DNA of 64,000 bases from Isoetes taiwanensis (Eukaryota; Streptophyta; Lycopodiopsida; Isoetales; Isoetaceae), in the NCBI GenBank assembly GCA_021234155.1, contig JAJEKV010000041.1:1986447-2050446 (forward strand), in the 5' to 3' direction. The first letter of the stretch is position 1, and every line of letters begins with the position of its first letter. The position numbers and the translations under genes are program-made. The notes beneath the pieces were generated by a model. The model was not told the DNA's origin and did not search any database. It saw only the letters and a list, made by a program, of their open reading frames with translations. Shown in pieces: positions 52,441 to 64,000 of this stretch.

Positions 52441-52670
52441 TGTTTGTCACAACAACCTTTGTAAGTTTTAACAAGATCCCGAGTTGCCAAAGAGAGTCAA
52501 GTCGGGATTGTATAGTCCTTTGTAAGTTTTGACAAGATCCCGAGTTGCCAAGAAAGTCAATTCGGTGGGCTCATCATAAAATTTGCATATAACAAAACCA
52601 TTCATTTGTGTTCTCGGTAAGGCTCGTCATAAAATTTGCATATAACAATACCGTTCATTTGGTAACACAA
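52441..52670 (-). repeat. Tandemly broken LTR-end fragment
   Basis: The minus strand carries GATGAGCCCACCGAATTGAC then GGCAACTCGGGATCTTGTC, like the start of the LTRs at 60543 and 62956. The GGCAACTCGGGATCTTGT part occurs twice about 60 bp apart, and CGTCATAAAATTTGCATATAAC-type sequence also occurs twice. Confidence 0.6.
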
Positions 52671-53176
52671 AAAACTCCATATAAAATTGTCTACAAATGT
52701 GCATTAGATACACCACAAATGGGGTAAGCCACCATACATATGAAATGTTACACAAATAATCAAAGCACAAAATTGCCACTTTCTCTAGGACTCCCTTTAC
52801 GGGATCAATGGTCTACTACAAATGAGTTGCTTGTTCTCTTATTATTACTTTTTGAGGCATAGTGCTCGTACGTCCCATTAGTGGGCTGGCTTTACTACGT
52901 ATATTAAATTCCCATCAATTGTGGGACCACGTCCTAAGGCAACAAGAAGAGACTTTACAAGGTGTGCCAATTGCAAACGTTTATTCCTGCTTTTGAAAGA
53001 ACATACATACAGCCGCTTGAATTCCAGTTATTCAAGAGCATATAATGCCCAACCATAGGGAAAGCACCATACACTCCATGAAAATTTCCCCTATGGTGTT
53101 ACAATTGGCCCTGTCAAAAAGAATGTGTGCCAAGTATCATTGTTCCAATGTTAGAATCTGATACAATACAATTGGG
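52671..53176. other. Pyruvate kinase 3' flank
   Basis: This includes the probable 3' UTR and polyadenylation region of the pyruvate kinase gene. No other feature is seen. Confidence 0.4.
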
Positions 53177-56100
53177 TCACTCTTCAAGCTCAATTATTTT
53201 CACGACAGAAGAATCTCCAACTTTTTGACAAACAACAATTCGGTCATGAGGTTTGATAATTCCTGCAGCTTTTCCATGATCCAAAGCCACTTTCAAAATT
53301 GATTCGTTCGTAGAGCTAATTGAATCAGCCTACAGAAGAGTTCCACAAGAAATGTTATGAGAAAAGAACATTGAGATAACTGAAAGATGGTACGGTTTAA
53401 AAAACCCATACCGGATGCCTTGGGTCTGCAAGCATTGGGAAAAGCCCTCTTACAATGAGGCACTGTCTTGCCTGCATAGGCATAGAAAAGATTACTAATC
53501 CGCCATGGTTTAGAAGTTTCATGTGACAAACTCACCTGGTATGCACCAGTAAAACTCCATCGTAGATGATTTGTAGTCAGCCTGGGGATGACAACCACCA
53601 GGACTGGCATTGAAGGCCGATACTTGGCTATAAGTCTGACAACACAAAGGAACGAGTGGTGAATATATCTTTTCATAAATTGCCAAACCTGATAGGATCT
53701 TGCTAACTTTACCTTGCTGCTCGACCAGAAGAAGTAAACACAACAATAACAGATGCCTTTACTTTTGTAGCTGCTCTCACCTATAAAGTTGCAAAAACAT
53801 TTTTAAAATAAGATCCTGCTTATAACCAACGAATTGAAAAAAACAAAATTATACAAAACATACCGCAGAAGATGCAATAGACTCCAAATGTGCCATAGGC
53901 TCTCCAACATAATTTACTGTCTTTTTAAAGTATACTGCTTGATTATACACTTTCTCTGCCTGCAATCGAATGTCTTATTTTACTATATAAATCTAGATGT
54001 TACATCGTTAAAATGTATTTAAACAAGATTTTAGAACCTCTGCACATATCCGACGGACAGTTGAGATGGTCTCAACTGGATAAAGACCACGCAAAGTCTC
54101 TGCTCCTAGGAGAATCCCATCAGCTCCTACATTGGTTGGGCAACAAAGGCACGAATTATTACATGTGATTCTAAATAGCAAAAATAAACCCAATGAATAG
54201 ATTTGAAGAAAAAACATACCATCAAGTACAGCATTGGCCACATCAGTTGCTTCTGCCCGTGTTGGTCTTGGTGTGTCAGTCATTGTATCAACCACACGAG
54301 TTATAATGGCAGGCTTTCCTGCCATGTTACACTTATACAAAGCAGCTTTCTGAAATAAGAACACCTGGCATAAAAAAGGACTTGGAATTTTAATACATCC
54401 CATCTCCAAAAAGACACATGAACCGTTCAAGACAAAGGTATAAAAATTCAGATTCATATCGCAGTCACTAGATAAAGCATTAGCAAGTTCAAGGCCTGTA
54501 GATTCAATACATCCAATTATAGCTCCTAATTTATCTTATAGTAGATTTATTCCTATGGGCTTGCCTTTTCTGGGGGGAGATCAATTCCAAGATTCCCACG
54601 AGAGAGTATGATTCCATCAGCCTCCTTCAGTATCTCATCAAAGTGCTTCAAGCCCTGTGGATAATATAAAAAACATTAGGAACATAATGACACAAAAAGG
54701 AATGGTTGTCAAAGGTCGGGGATATACCTCTACATTTTCAACTTTGGCAAATATTTGTGTTTGGTGCAGATCCCCAAGTTTTGATAAAAAAGCACGGGCC
54801 TGGAAATTGTTGTTAGCACAGATGCAGCTAGATTCTTCAGTTGCAAACATAAATAAAAGAACATCATCCATACCTCCCTTACGTCCTCAGCATGGCGTGT
54901 ATAGGAAAGAGACAGAAAGTCAATACCATTGCGGACTCCCCAAGTTTTAATAGCCTGCAAATCTTACGTGTTATGACATGCCATGCAAGTCTGTAATTAG
55001 ATAATTAAGTAGAGTACTCTCAGATACATACATCTTTGTCAGATTCGCTTAAGGTTGGAAGTCCAATGTGGACTTGGGAAGCATGTGCAGTGAACAAACT
55101 TCCTGTAAGTGTGGCGCTGTTATTCACGTTACAAATGACTGCCTTGTCTTTGATATCAGCAACCTGAAGAAAAAGGAACGTTTATAAGAACGCCGCCATC
55201 TTTGCAACCATGCTACTTGTGACAAGAAATTTTACCTCAAGCCAGACAGAAGTGGTCTCACTTCCAGTAAATAAATATTGACCCACAAATATGGTATCTC
55301 CTTTTTTCACAGCCTGTACAAGATTTAAGATAGAAACAACAATAAGCATCTCCAATTAGCATACCTATAAATATATACTAATCAGCCTAGTCCTACAGGT
55401 GCAGTTATTTCTTATATTTCTACGCCGAATAAAGCTGTCTTAAATCTAGATGCTCAAGATCAAGTTTGTCGTGCATGTATTCAGTATGTTTTAAGAATTT
55501 AGACAGCATGGATCTGCAAAATGTCTAAGATTGCTAAATCGTAAGGCCTTTTCTACTATATATCTCTTAGGAATCTTACCGAAGAAAGGCCTTCAAAATT
55601 AATTGGTAAAATCTCCGATGATGCTTCTAGACTCGTGTCCGGAGTTAGAGTTACACGTGAACCCATCTCAAGAGCAATTGGCTTCCCTCCATTGTTAAAA
55701 ACCTGTAGTTCTGGGCCCACCGTATCAAGCATAACCTGGGACAACGTGAAGAATTGACTAGCTTTAGAGAATTTAACTGTAGACTGCAAAGAAGCAAAGA
55801 CAGGATCTTACTGCACAAAGCTTTTTGGTATTTTTTACAGCTTTTTTAAGGTTCTCCAACGTCTCCTGATGATAATCATCATCTCCCCATGAAAAATCAA
55901 ATCTAGCAACTGCATTATAACAATGTGTTAGCAAAATCTAAAGCTTTCTGCACTGATTTTTCCAAATTGTAAACATACCCGACATTCCAGCCTTTAGAAG
56001 GGCTTCAATAACCTCTAAAGAACGTGACTTTGGCCCAAGTGTTCCTATAATCTTTGTCATGGCAGCAAAAGCTACTGGGGCCTGAAAAGACAAGGAAAAA

Positions 56101-57058
56101 TCTCCATCATATTTTATTGCATGGTATACGGTAAGATATTTTAATTAAAAAATGTTATATACTAAGGATTACAGAACGAGTACAAATGCAAAACAAATCT
56201 TGTCCTAAGCATTTTTTCCATAACAAATAATCCTGCTGCCCATGTGTAATCCCTTATGAGAAGGGATGATTTTGGAAACTTTGCAGCTGCAATTGGAGTG
56301 CTTATCAGACATCCAATTCTTTAATGTTGCAAATTATGTCTTCTGTACACATACCAGATAAGTCCGGAGTTCAAAGGGACTCTGCAACTGGAACACCAAG
56401 ACATTCAATTTGCTATCCACTCGAATCTGCTAGATTGCCAAAGAAAAGCTTTCCCAATAATATTCCAGCTGCAAGAACAGACTCAAAGCTGCTTCTCCAG
56501 GCTGCTCTGAGTGCTGAAACCTGCCATGGAGCGTGGGAAATCAATGAATGGGAGACTGCTCAGGCAGAGCAAAAACATTTTCACACTGACAGTAGTAAAT
56601 CTGCTGCCATAATCCAAAAACCACTGCTTGAAGAATAAGTTGCAGGAGTACGTCAGTCAGTGTGCAAAATATCGCTAAAGGGACTGTCTTCATGGTGAAC
56701 GAATTAAATAACTTATATAGCATGACCTTTTTAAACTAGAACCAAAGACGTAGTAAAACGAGGATCAATTGAAGGAGCAGCGGATACCCCAAGAACAGCT
56801 ACAGGAATTAAATCAAAAAATGGCTACCAATGCAGTATAGCCGGTTAATAAAACTAACAGCTCAACCGCACGACTTATAAAAAAGCAAAGCATGCCCATC
56901 AAAGGATTAAACAGAAAGGAGAAATTAAAGCCGATCAAACTAGAAGCGAGCAAAAAATGAAAAAAAAAAGGAGAGGGAAGGCGACGGACCTCGTTAGAAA
57001 TTTGGAGGATAGACGCCAGCCTGATAGGCTCCTCGAGCAACAAATGAGAAGCTTGCAT
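53177..57058 (-). CDS. Cytosolic-type pyruvate kinase, 16 coding exons, 529 residues
   Basis: Transfers phosphate from phosphoenolpyruvate to ADP at the end of glycolysis. Coding exons (minus strand): 57058-56990, 56081-55979, 55909-55812, 55735-55580, 55313-55236, 55163-55032, 54954-54874, 54799-54728, 54654-54565, 54364-54220, 54126-54038, 53959-53864, 53780-53713, 53635-53536, 53471-53412, 53329-53177. All phases agree and no stop interrupts. Motifs: [13 protein letters not shown] (residues 31-43), [21 protein letters not shown] domain, active-site [12 protein letters not shown] with Lys258 and Glu260, [12 protein letters not shown], then [25 protein letters not shown] and a C-terminal regulatory domain ending KIIELEE. 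The short N-terminus without a transit peptide and the SWG variant fit the plant cytosolic group. Intron 9 (54365-54564) has a GC donor (AAAG|GCAAGC); the other introns have GT-AG. The start ATG at 57058 gives [13 protein letters not shown], as in plant homologues. Confidence 0.96.
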
Positions 57059-57300
57059 CGTGAGAGACGGAGGAGAGCGGCGGACTTGTTCTGTTGGAGA
57101 TGCCGGAGACTGCGAGCTAACCAGCTAATACATAGCAAAGAATTTAGCGTTGCCCTTTGTGGAAAAAGAAAACTACCTTTTTACGTTTTTTACACAAACA
57201 TTCAACCAATGGGCTAATTTCTCTTTTTGGAAACGGTAAAAGGCAGAAAATGGCCATTGGCTGCAGCCCCCACCTTTGTTTTTTTAAATGTTCTTCACAT
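57059..57300 (-). promoter_or_regulatory. 5' UTR and promoter region of pyruvate kinase
   Basis: The sequence upstream of the start codon changes from GC-moderate (5' UTR-like, to about 57130) to AT-rich. I cannot place a definite TATA box or start site. Confidence 0.35.
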
Positions 57301-58240
57301 GCTTCCCTAGCAATTTAATTTCTTAGTCGCTTTCCTATGGTAGTGTTGCTCTTCTATTGACAGTGATTGTGTATGCCATGCATTTTGCAAAAGATTCAAG
57401 ATTCGTGCTCACGAATGTTGATTGCGTTATTGTCGTGCGTCCCTCCTTAAGGCCATTCTCTTTTTTGGCTACCATTCTGCCACCACATGTATCTGTGGAT
57501 CCCAGTGCAAGTGCAGTAGGCTTTGGTCATCTGGTTGGTCATCTATGCATACAGTTGACATATTAGGAAACATGCATTCATTTGAGTATATGTCCTTTCT
57601 TTAATACCATCTGCCTATTCTTCTTTCTTGTCGTATTCATGTATCAATCCCCCACCATTACTTTTACTCTAAGGTTCGGACATTTTCTATGCATTTTGTT
57701 GATCTTATTCATTCTAGCAAATTCTCTTGGCTAAGGGTAGGCCAAAGTTGAGATTCTCATTCAGAAAACCAAATGCTTATTTCATTAAAAATGATTGTTT
57801 CATTGGAACAGGACATTGCGCCAACTTTTAATTTTCATCACTCCTCACTTTTGCTTAATGGCTCTAAAATTTTGACAAATTTTGTTCTTATTGTTTCTAA
57901 CAAACTCTCCCAACAAAGGAAAGGCCAATATTGAGAATTTCCTTAATTCACTGAAGCATGTTTTCTATGTTGTCATGAGGTGAGATTTGTCTAAAAATAT
58001 AGTGCCTCTAGTTTCCTCTATTTAAATACCTTCTCAAACCATAGGAAGTGACAATTTATCATCCAGTCCTTTTAAATTTCAGTGATCACAATCTCCACAA
58101 ATTCCTAAGAATGTAATGGGCCATGGTACGATTGGAGAATTGGCATCATAAATACAGCTAAAAGGAAGCGATCTCCAACAATCATATGTGAGTTAGAGGA
58201 TAGTCAATCTTGCACAAAGAACATCCTTTGATTTTTAAAC

Positions 58241-58241
<1 letters not shown>
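57301..58241. other. Unassigned sequence
   Basis: About 940 bp with chance ORFs only. No feature is recognised. Confidence 0.4.

Positions 58242-58332
<91 letters not shown>
58242..58332. repeat. (CT)n microsatellite
   Basis: About 45 uninterrupted CT units. Any ORF across it (Ser-Leu repeats) is an artefact. Confidence 0.98.
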
Positions 58333-58335
<3 letters not shown>

Positions 58336-60263
58336 GAAGGATGTCAAACGTTATTGAAAATCCAAGCCAAAAGACAGATACAACTACACATGTAGGATTA
58401 AAATCTCAGGGGATAATCATGATCCACTGAGTAGGACCACCAGCTTGTGCATAAGACAACGCCTGTCTTATGCCCCCAAATAAATCTCAAAGATCAACTG
58501 TCGCTTGGCAGGAGCAAGCGAAAAGCAATGGTAGGCCTTAGCAATCCTATCTTGTTGGGGGACAACACAGCAACTGGAATATCCAAGCCCTTGAAAACAC
58601 ACAATCTTCTGTGTTTCTAGATAGACCACAATAACCATCCTGATGCTAAGTGAAAGGCTTGGCTTCGAAGCTTATTACAAGAATCCAGATAAATAGCCAA
58701 GAGCACTTGCTAACTTGTCGATGTCACAAGAAAAAAGAGAAAGCAACCAAGACCAAACCGAATGGAGGTGATCACACAAAAAGAAGCAATGCGCAATAGT
58801 CTCATCCCTTTGCTTGGACAGTGGGAAAAATGTTGATACTCAAGGATCGAATCTGTGGACAAGCACATTGGCATCATCTATGAACTACCACCAAAGCACA
58901 ACCACCTTAGGATGAAGTGGTTTATCCCAAGCTCAAGTCCACATACATTTCCAACTAGGAGGTGGGAGCTGAAGGGACCACTTAGTGGATGGCGAAAGGA
59001 TATCACCATTGACAAGCAGTTTATAGAGTGCATGAGCCTATGTTCGTGAATACTTTGGTGAGAAATACACATGCACCCTTCAATAGGTTCTAGAGCAACA
59101 AATGGCAGAGTACCTTTTGCCAAATAGGTATGTCCCATCGAGACAGCGAGAATTTGGTTTGAAAGACCTCCCAAGTCACTAACTGGCTTGAAGCATACCA
59201 TGCCGCAACTGTCAAGATTCCTGCTAAACTCAAACGTCATTGAGTTAATGGATGGACTGAAGCATAAAGTGGAAGATTATTTTCCACGGGTATCCACCAA
59301 CAAGAAGCATTAAGCTGATGACAAGCAACAGGATTGATATGAAATAAGGCATGCACTGTCTGCCAAGGCTCCAACAAGCATTTCAAAAAAGAGAAGGCAT
59401 TAGAAAAAGGGCAAAGGGTAAAAGAGACCCCAAGGAAGAAGAGGTTTTAGTGAAGTTTTCCCAAAAAGAACACAATGTGCTAATGACTGCTTCACCAACT
59501 GCAATCCAGGTGAATCAACCATATCCTTAAGAATCTTCCAGATGACCTTAGAAATCATAATCTTACTTTGCAAATGGAAGTCTACCATATCTAAGCCACC
59601 AGCAAATTTCGGCCTAGTGCATTTGGACCATGCAATCTTCACCAAATCATGCTCTTCATTCCCACCCCAGATAATGTTACGGACAATGGCCGCATGAGAA
59701 GCCAGAAGGGCAGAGGTCATATAAACATGGGAATTACTTAAAACATGCTTAGCAACAGTTATTCGTGCTAAGAGCTTAGCAGTATTCCACCAACACAAAT
59801 ACTTTCGCAACTCTTCTATGATAATATAAAGCATATGAGGTAGAAATATGAATGCCCATATGAATACTCAGAAGTTTAGTGGCCTTCCCATGAGGAAGCA
59901 CCTTCCAAAGAAAATAACCAACACAAGGAGGCACAACAGCATCAAGCATCCATAAGGCAGAGCACTTCGACCAACCAACAAGAACTCCAGATGCTAAAGA
60001 AAAGTATCAAGAAGAAGGTTTGCATTCTGAAGATTGTCTGCATCAGCAACAAGAAAGAGGAATATGTCATTGGCATACTGGTTACATATTTCCTGTGAAC
60101 CATCCTCCATGGTCAGGCCCTGCACTATCCCATCCTGCACTGCCTTAGCAAATAACTGAGAAAGAACATCAGCTACTATTGTAAACAAAAGTGGAGCTGA
60201 TGGGCATCCTTGGCAAACTCCCGCCCAACAAAAAATACAGTGGAGGGTTCTGGCTGAAAACAC
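58333..60263 (-). pseudogene. L1-type LINE reverse transcriptase remnant
   Basis: The minus strand at 60263-59994 reads GVCQGCPSAPLLFTIVADVL, then QEICNQYANDIFLFLVADAD. These are the RT palm motifs of plant LINEs, with the catalytic YADD changed to YAND, so the polymerase is dead. At 59834-59400 the C-terminal part follows: LLARITVAKHVLSNSHVY, then NIIWGGNEEHDLVKIAWSKC and GGLDMVDFHLQSK, a region typically found after RT in plant L1s. The zinc-binding tail region 58840-59390 is fragmentary. The (CT)n tract stands at the 3' end. The 5' part (endonuclease) is missing. Confidence 0.85.
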
Positions 60264-60542
60264 ACAGTGGACCGTGCAGAAATATGGAGCTATAGAATAA
60301 CATCACTGGTGAACTCCTGACCAAAACCCAATGTCAATAGGTGCTTCTTCAATAATTCCCAATCCACATATCATATGCCTTCACAAAATCTAATTTAAGA
60401 GACTACTAGTAAACGTGTGTCCAGCGTTGCCGGGCTAATGTCCTCGCATGTGTGTTTACTCAGCCTTTAACGTCCATATGTACAATTTTCGATAAACGTA
60501 TATTATTTGGGAAGAACGACATTATTTGCTTTTCTAATTATT
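60264..60542. other. LINE flank and unassigned sequence
   Basis: 60264-60390 reads as further degenerate LINE RT (minus). A GC-rich stretch, CGTGTGTCCAGCGTTGCCGG at 60412-60432, is of unknown origin. Confidence 0.3.
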
Positions 60543-61266
60543 TGTGACGAGCCTGCCGAGTTGACCCTCCTGGCAACTCGGGATCTTGTCTAACTTAGGG
60601 CTAGATTTAATTTGGTGTGAATTTAGGTGAAGAAATAAATCTTCCTTTGCAATTGAAATTCTCACAGTCTAAACCCAACAGACAACTCTGCTTATGCATT
60701 CAATATATACACAACTTAATAGATTACAATCTTAATTGAGCAAATCCAACAGCTCAAATATTCCAATGTCATATCAAAATACATGCAAATCAACAGAACT
60801 TCTAGCTTTAGAACTCAAGCATGATTTCTGGCTACATTGCCACCATCAACTTGACCGCGGCCTTGCGTATTCACTGCAAATGCACTCACTGGGGTTAGTC
60901 CTCGTGACTAAGTGGGGATCCCATAGCTGGTGCTGCATACATAGAAACACTCGGGCATCTTGGATAACAGGAACATGAACAATTCAAAACACAAGTTCTA
61001 TGGTGCAGTGCTAGACAATGACAACAAAAGAAACATCATAAGCATCAGGAGCAAAGAACACATAGTCAAAGTACCAAAACAACATAAACAAAACTCCGGG
61101 ACAATGGGAAGCTCAGCCAGCCTACAAGCAGGCCCTGTTAGCAGAGAAATGCCCAGCCAGCTCACATTCCAAGCCCCGTTGGCGGAGTTGGTGGGGTGAA
61201 TCTCGTATGCGCATACCCTTCCCAGCCCACGTCTGGCGCTGGAGGACCTCTTACCATGGAGTCACA
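60543..61266. repeat. LTR copy A (724 bp)
   Basis: Begins TGTGACGAGCC and ends GGAGTCACA on the plus strand. About 95% like 62956-63694 and in the same orientation. A PBS-like sequence follows it on the plus strand (61269-61280). Confidence 0.88.
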
Positions 61267-61268
61267 GT

Positions 61269-61280
61269 TGGTATCAGAGC
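61269..61280 (+). other. Primer binding site next to LTR copy A
   Basis: TGGTATCAGAGC, a perfect match to the initiator-Met tRNA complement, two bases after the LTR end. This would make copy A a plus-strand 5' LTR. Confidence 0.75.
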
Positions 61281-61586
61281 AGGTCTCGAGTTCGAGTCTC
61301 CATGGGTGCCTATATGCATGGGTAATTTGCAAAGACTTGGTAATCATTGTGACATGGTATGACATAGACATGGTATAGCCTTGGATGCTCGAGGACGAGC
61401 ATAGTTCTAGTGGGAGACACTATAACGGGCCCATGGTAGACCGCTCGAGTATTCGATCCTTGAATGTGCCTGTGGGGCGTTCCCGAGACACCGGCATAAA
61501 TGGGTTGAAGTAACTACTCATAAACGTCTAAACGGTTTTGCCCTTCTCCCCTTCTAAAATTTAACCCATGTCCTCATAGGTCAATC
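61281..61586. other. Short internal segment with a polypurine-tract-like end
   Basis: GCTCGAGGACGAGCATAGTT, then AGTGGGAGACAC before TATAACGGGCCC near 61420, looks like the 3' internal end and LTR start of a different plus-strand element. No ORF. Confidence 0.4.
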
Positions 61587-62848
61587 CTAGGAGCTGTCAT
61601 GCTTACTGACAATTTGCACTAGCAATCTAAAGCAAGATACACAAACTGCTACAGACAATGAGACAAAAGCAAAACCATCATGCTTACCTGGAATTTGCAC
61701 TACAGAAGCTTCTTGAGCTCCGTCACGTGGAGCTTCGGCAGCGTACACAAACATTTGGTGTTGCGGAAGATCCATCGCTGCGGCAGCTCTAGCTTCACCA
61801 CTCTGCTGCCTTCGCTCAATGGTTCTATCATCTGTAACCCATCTTTCCTCAGGCTGACGCTCCCTTTGATTCCATCGAGGTTCTCTACGGCCTCTACCTC
61901 TACCAGCATTTGGATATCGATTAAATCGTTCTGGCAATTGTTTCTTGTGTGCCCTGTTCCCCTACAACGGAAACAACGTCCCTCTTCAAAAGCACCGCTG
62001 CCTTTCCTCGTCAGTGAGCCGTGGGGGTAACTTACTACCTTCAATCTGGCTACTACTTGCCCGGTTCCTCATATTGTTGCTCTGAACCTCCACAGATGGA
62101 CTAGCAGATGGCTCCCCTCTAAATGATCGTCTTCACCATACGAATTCTCAGCTGGCCAAGAGGAAGGTGCCTGTCTCTTCCTTTGGGTTTCTAATGCAGC
62201 TTTCTCTGCCAAATTTGTTTCTCAGCTTTTGGCAATAACCTCCTCAAGGTCTTTATAGGCAACTCCTGACATCGTACTCTTGATATCCACGTGAAGGCCC
62301 TTCACAAATCTAGAACACAACTTGACTTTATCCATAGCAGGACAATGAGGCTGCAATCTTCTAAACCTCTCATTGTAATCTGCTACTGTGCCAGTCTGTA
62401 TATAACCAAAGAACTCGTTCATCTTCTCAACCTTGTACCCTGGAGGTGTGAAATGACCCTCAAAAGCAGTCTTAAAATCAGCCCATGTAGCCTGTACGGG
62501 AGTCTTTCCCAGATCAATCAGGCATGTCTCCCACCAAACTCTTGCAAAGCCGCCTAACATTGCCTGAGCAAGCAGAGCCTTCACAGAATCCTGCGCTTTG
62601 ATCGAATCAAAATATAACTCTACCCCACGAAGCCAGGCATTAGCATCATCCCCTGTTGTGTTCTCACCTGTGAACACTTCTCTTTTGGTGTCCTTTAACA
62701 CCTTATCAATAGCTTTCTCAGCCTCACTCTTTTGCTGCGATGCACTCTGCTGCAAGGCTTGCTGAATAGCTTGCATGATACTAGTTACATCTGGAGCTCC
62801 ATCGGCTCCAGCATCTCCCCCTGCACTACTAGCACCACCAGCATCCAT
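61587..62848 (-). pseudogene. Gag with CCHC zinc knuckle of an LTR retrotransposon
   Basis: The minus-strand frame 62848-62222 (208 residues, ATG start) begins with a Gly/Ala-rich part, then SIMQAIQQALQQSASQQ. A Retrotrans_gag domain follows: REVFTGENTTGDDANAWLRG, ARVWWETCLIDLG, WADFKTAFEGHFTPPGYKVE and VADYNERFRRLQPHCP. After a stop and frame change, 62044-61700 holds RCFRCRGTGHTRNNCQ, a full CX2CX4HX4C zinc knuckle. A basic Arg-rich tail (GRGRREPRWNQRERQPEE) lies in a third frame. Protease and polymerase are absent from the window, replaced by other sequence at 61281-61586. Confidence 0.82.
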
Positions 62849-62941
62849 GATCTCTTACTACTCTGCACATAGACAATAGAAACATTAACAACCCACTTCA
62901 AGAGCATGAATCATTCTCAAACTCCCACTAAGATCCAACAC

Positions 62942-62953
62942 GCTCTGATACCA
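62942..62953 (-). other. Primer binding site next to LTR copy B
   Basis: On the minus strand TGGTATCAGAGC, two bases from the end of the LTR at 62956 and about 95 bp before the gag start. This fits a minus-strand element whose 5' LTR is copy B. Confidence 0.8.
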
Positions 62954-62955
62954 AC

Positions 62956-63694
62956 TGTGATGAGCCTGCCGAGTTGACCCTCCTGGCAACTCGGGATCTT
63001 GTCTAACTTAGGGCTAGATTTAATTTGGTGTGAATTTAGGTGAAGAAATAAATCTTCCTTTGCAATTGAAATTCCCACAGTCTAAACCCAACAGACAACT
63101 CTGCTTATGCATTCAATATATACACAACTTAATAGATTACAATCTCTAATTGAGCAAATCCAACAGCTCAAATATTTTAATGTCCTATCAAAATATATAC
63201 AACATTACGTAAGCAAATCAACAGAACTTCTAGCTTTAGAACTCAAGCATGATTCCCGGCTACATTGCCACCATCAACTTGACCGCGGCCTTGCGTATTC
63301 ACTGCAAATGCACTCATTGGGGTTAGTCCTCGTGACTAAGTGGGGATCCCATAGCTGCTGCTGCATACATGGAAACAGTCGGGCATCTTGAATAACAGGA
63401 ACATGAACAATTCAAAACACAAGTTCTATAGTGCAGTGCTAGACAATGATAACAAAAGAAACATCATAAGCATCAGGAGTAAAGAACACATAGTCAAAGT
63501 ACCAAAACAACATAAACAAAACTCCGGGACAATGGGAAGCTCAGCCAGCCTACAAGCAGGCCCTATTAGCAGAGAAATGTCCAGTCAGCTCACATTCCAA
63601 GCCCCGTTGGCGGAGTTGGTGGGGTGAACCTCGTATGCGCATACCCTTCCCAGCCCACGTCTAGCGCTGGAGGACCTCTTACCATGGAGTCACA
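62956..63694 (-). repeat. LTR copy B (739 bp)
   Basis: Plus-strand ends TGTGATGAGCC and GGAGTCACA. It acts as 5' LTR of the minus-strand gag at 61587-62848. Confidence 0.88.
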
Positions 63695-64000
63695 AGGGTG
63701 AAGTGCAACCTCACCAGGAAGCTACGCCTGTGAGGAGCCACGCCCGGTGTCACAGAGCACAAAGACAGAGAACATAGAACATGGGAATGCCGAAACAATC
63801 CAGGCCACCGAACCTGGAGGTCCGACCCCGGAGGATCCAAGTACATAACAAAACATCAAGAACAGTAGTGGGACAATGCAAAGACTATGACATGTGTGTT
63901 CATTAGAATATTTACTACAAATGTGCCTAGATCGTACTCTTGGCCCTTGTCGAGGTTGCCCATACAAGCTAACCATGTCGAAGTAGCTAGATCAATGATG
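63695..64000. other. Unassigned sequence at window end
   Basis: No feature is recognised. It may be more retrotransposon sequence. Confidence 0.3.

Noticed and set aside
53293-53746. ORFs of 127 and 75 codons read straight through pyruvate kinase exons 14 and 15
   Set aside because: They include intron sequence. The spliced reading gives conserved pyruvate kinase sequence in consistent phase.
58210-58395. ORF coding (Ser-Leu)n
   Set aside because: It is the translation of a CT microsatellite.
60400-60440. Possible Helitron or other transposon end at ACTAGTAAACGTGTGTCC
   Set aside because: It has some similarity to CTAGT...CGTTGCCGGG type termini, but no matching 3' end or hairpin is found nearby.

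Overview
This window is nuclear DNA of a land plant with a large, repeat-rich genome. The evidence is a 16-exon plant-type cytosolic pyruvate kinase gene, chromodomain Ty3/gypsy retrotransposons primed by initiator-Met tRNA, plant L1-type LINE debris, MITEs, and fragments of plant genes such as 12-oxophytodienoate reductase. A non-seed plant (fern or lycophyte) is my best guess, because one reverse transcriptase belongs to a type I do not associate with seed plants; this placement is weak. I see no prokaryotic, organellar, CRISPR or tRNA features.

Layout. 1-12635: a decayed Ty3/gypsy element on the minus strand (element 1; its 3' LTR is cut by the window start). 12636-22720: a patchwork of a MITE, exon-like pieces of several host genes (an unidentified minus-strand exon, an OPR fragment, a 145-bp copy of part of the pyruvate kinase gene), fragments of a plant transposon protein, an array of CACGCC-GGCGTG-like motifs, and tails of a (TTCTA)n-ending repeat family. 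22721-35650: a complete-ended Ty3/gypsy element on the plus strand (element 2) with 1.5-kb LTRs, a 5-bp target duplication, PBS, PPT and a gag-pol that is broken in places. 35970-36840: LINE-like debris split by a MITE. 37771-45581: an element of about 7.8 kb with 1.8-kb direct terminal repeats, A-tracts at both outer edges, and minus-strand ORFs including a non-LTR, non-telomerase-like reverse transcriptase (YIDDL and YDKR motifs). 45785-50045: a MULE-type MITE, a LINE 3' end and an ORF1-only LINE-like retrocopy. 50290-50935: a NIF/FCP1-like phosphatase pseudogene. 53177-57058: the pyruvate kinase gene, which looks intact. 58242-60263: a (CT)n tract and a decayed LINE. 60543-63694: two LTR copies of a gag-containing element.

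How the parts work together. Only the pyruvate kinase gene looks like a functional host gene. Elements 1 and 2 are distant members of one Ty3/gypsy lineage: both carry two additional ORFs between the PBS and gag, and in both each extra ORF is preceded by a TATA-box/start-site-like block. In element 2 each block also follows a pair of hairpin-forming repeats. This suggests separate internal transcription units for the extra proteins. The second candidate novelty is the direct-repeat-flanked reverse transcriptase element at 37.8-45.6 kb, which lacks protease, LTR-type integrase and any recognisable endonuclease, and encodes an unknown 519-residue protein.
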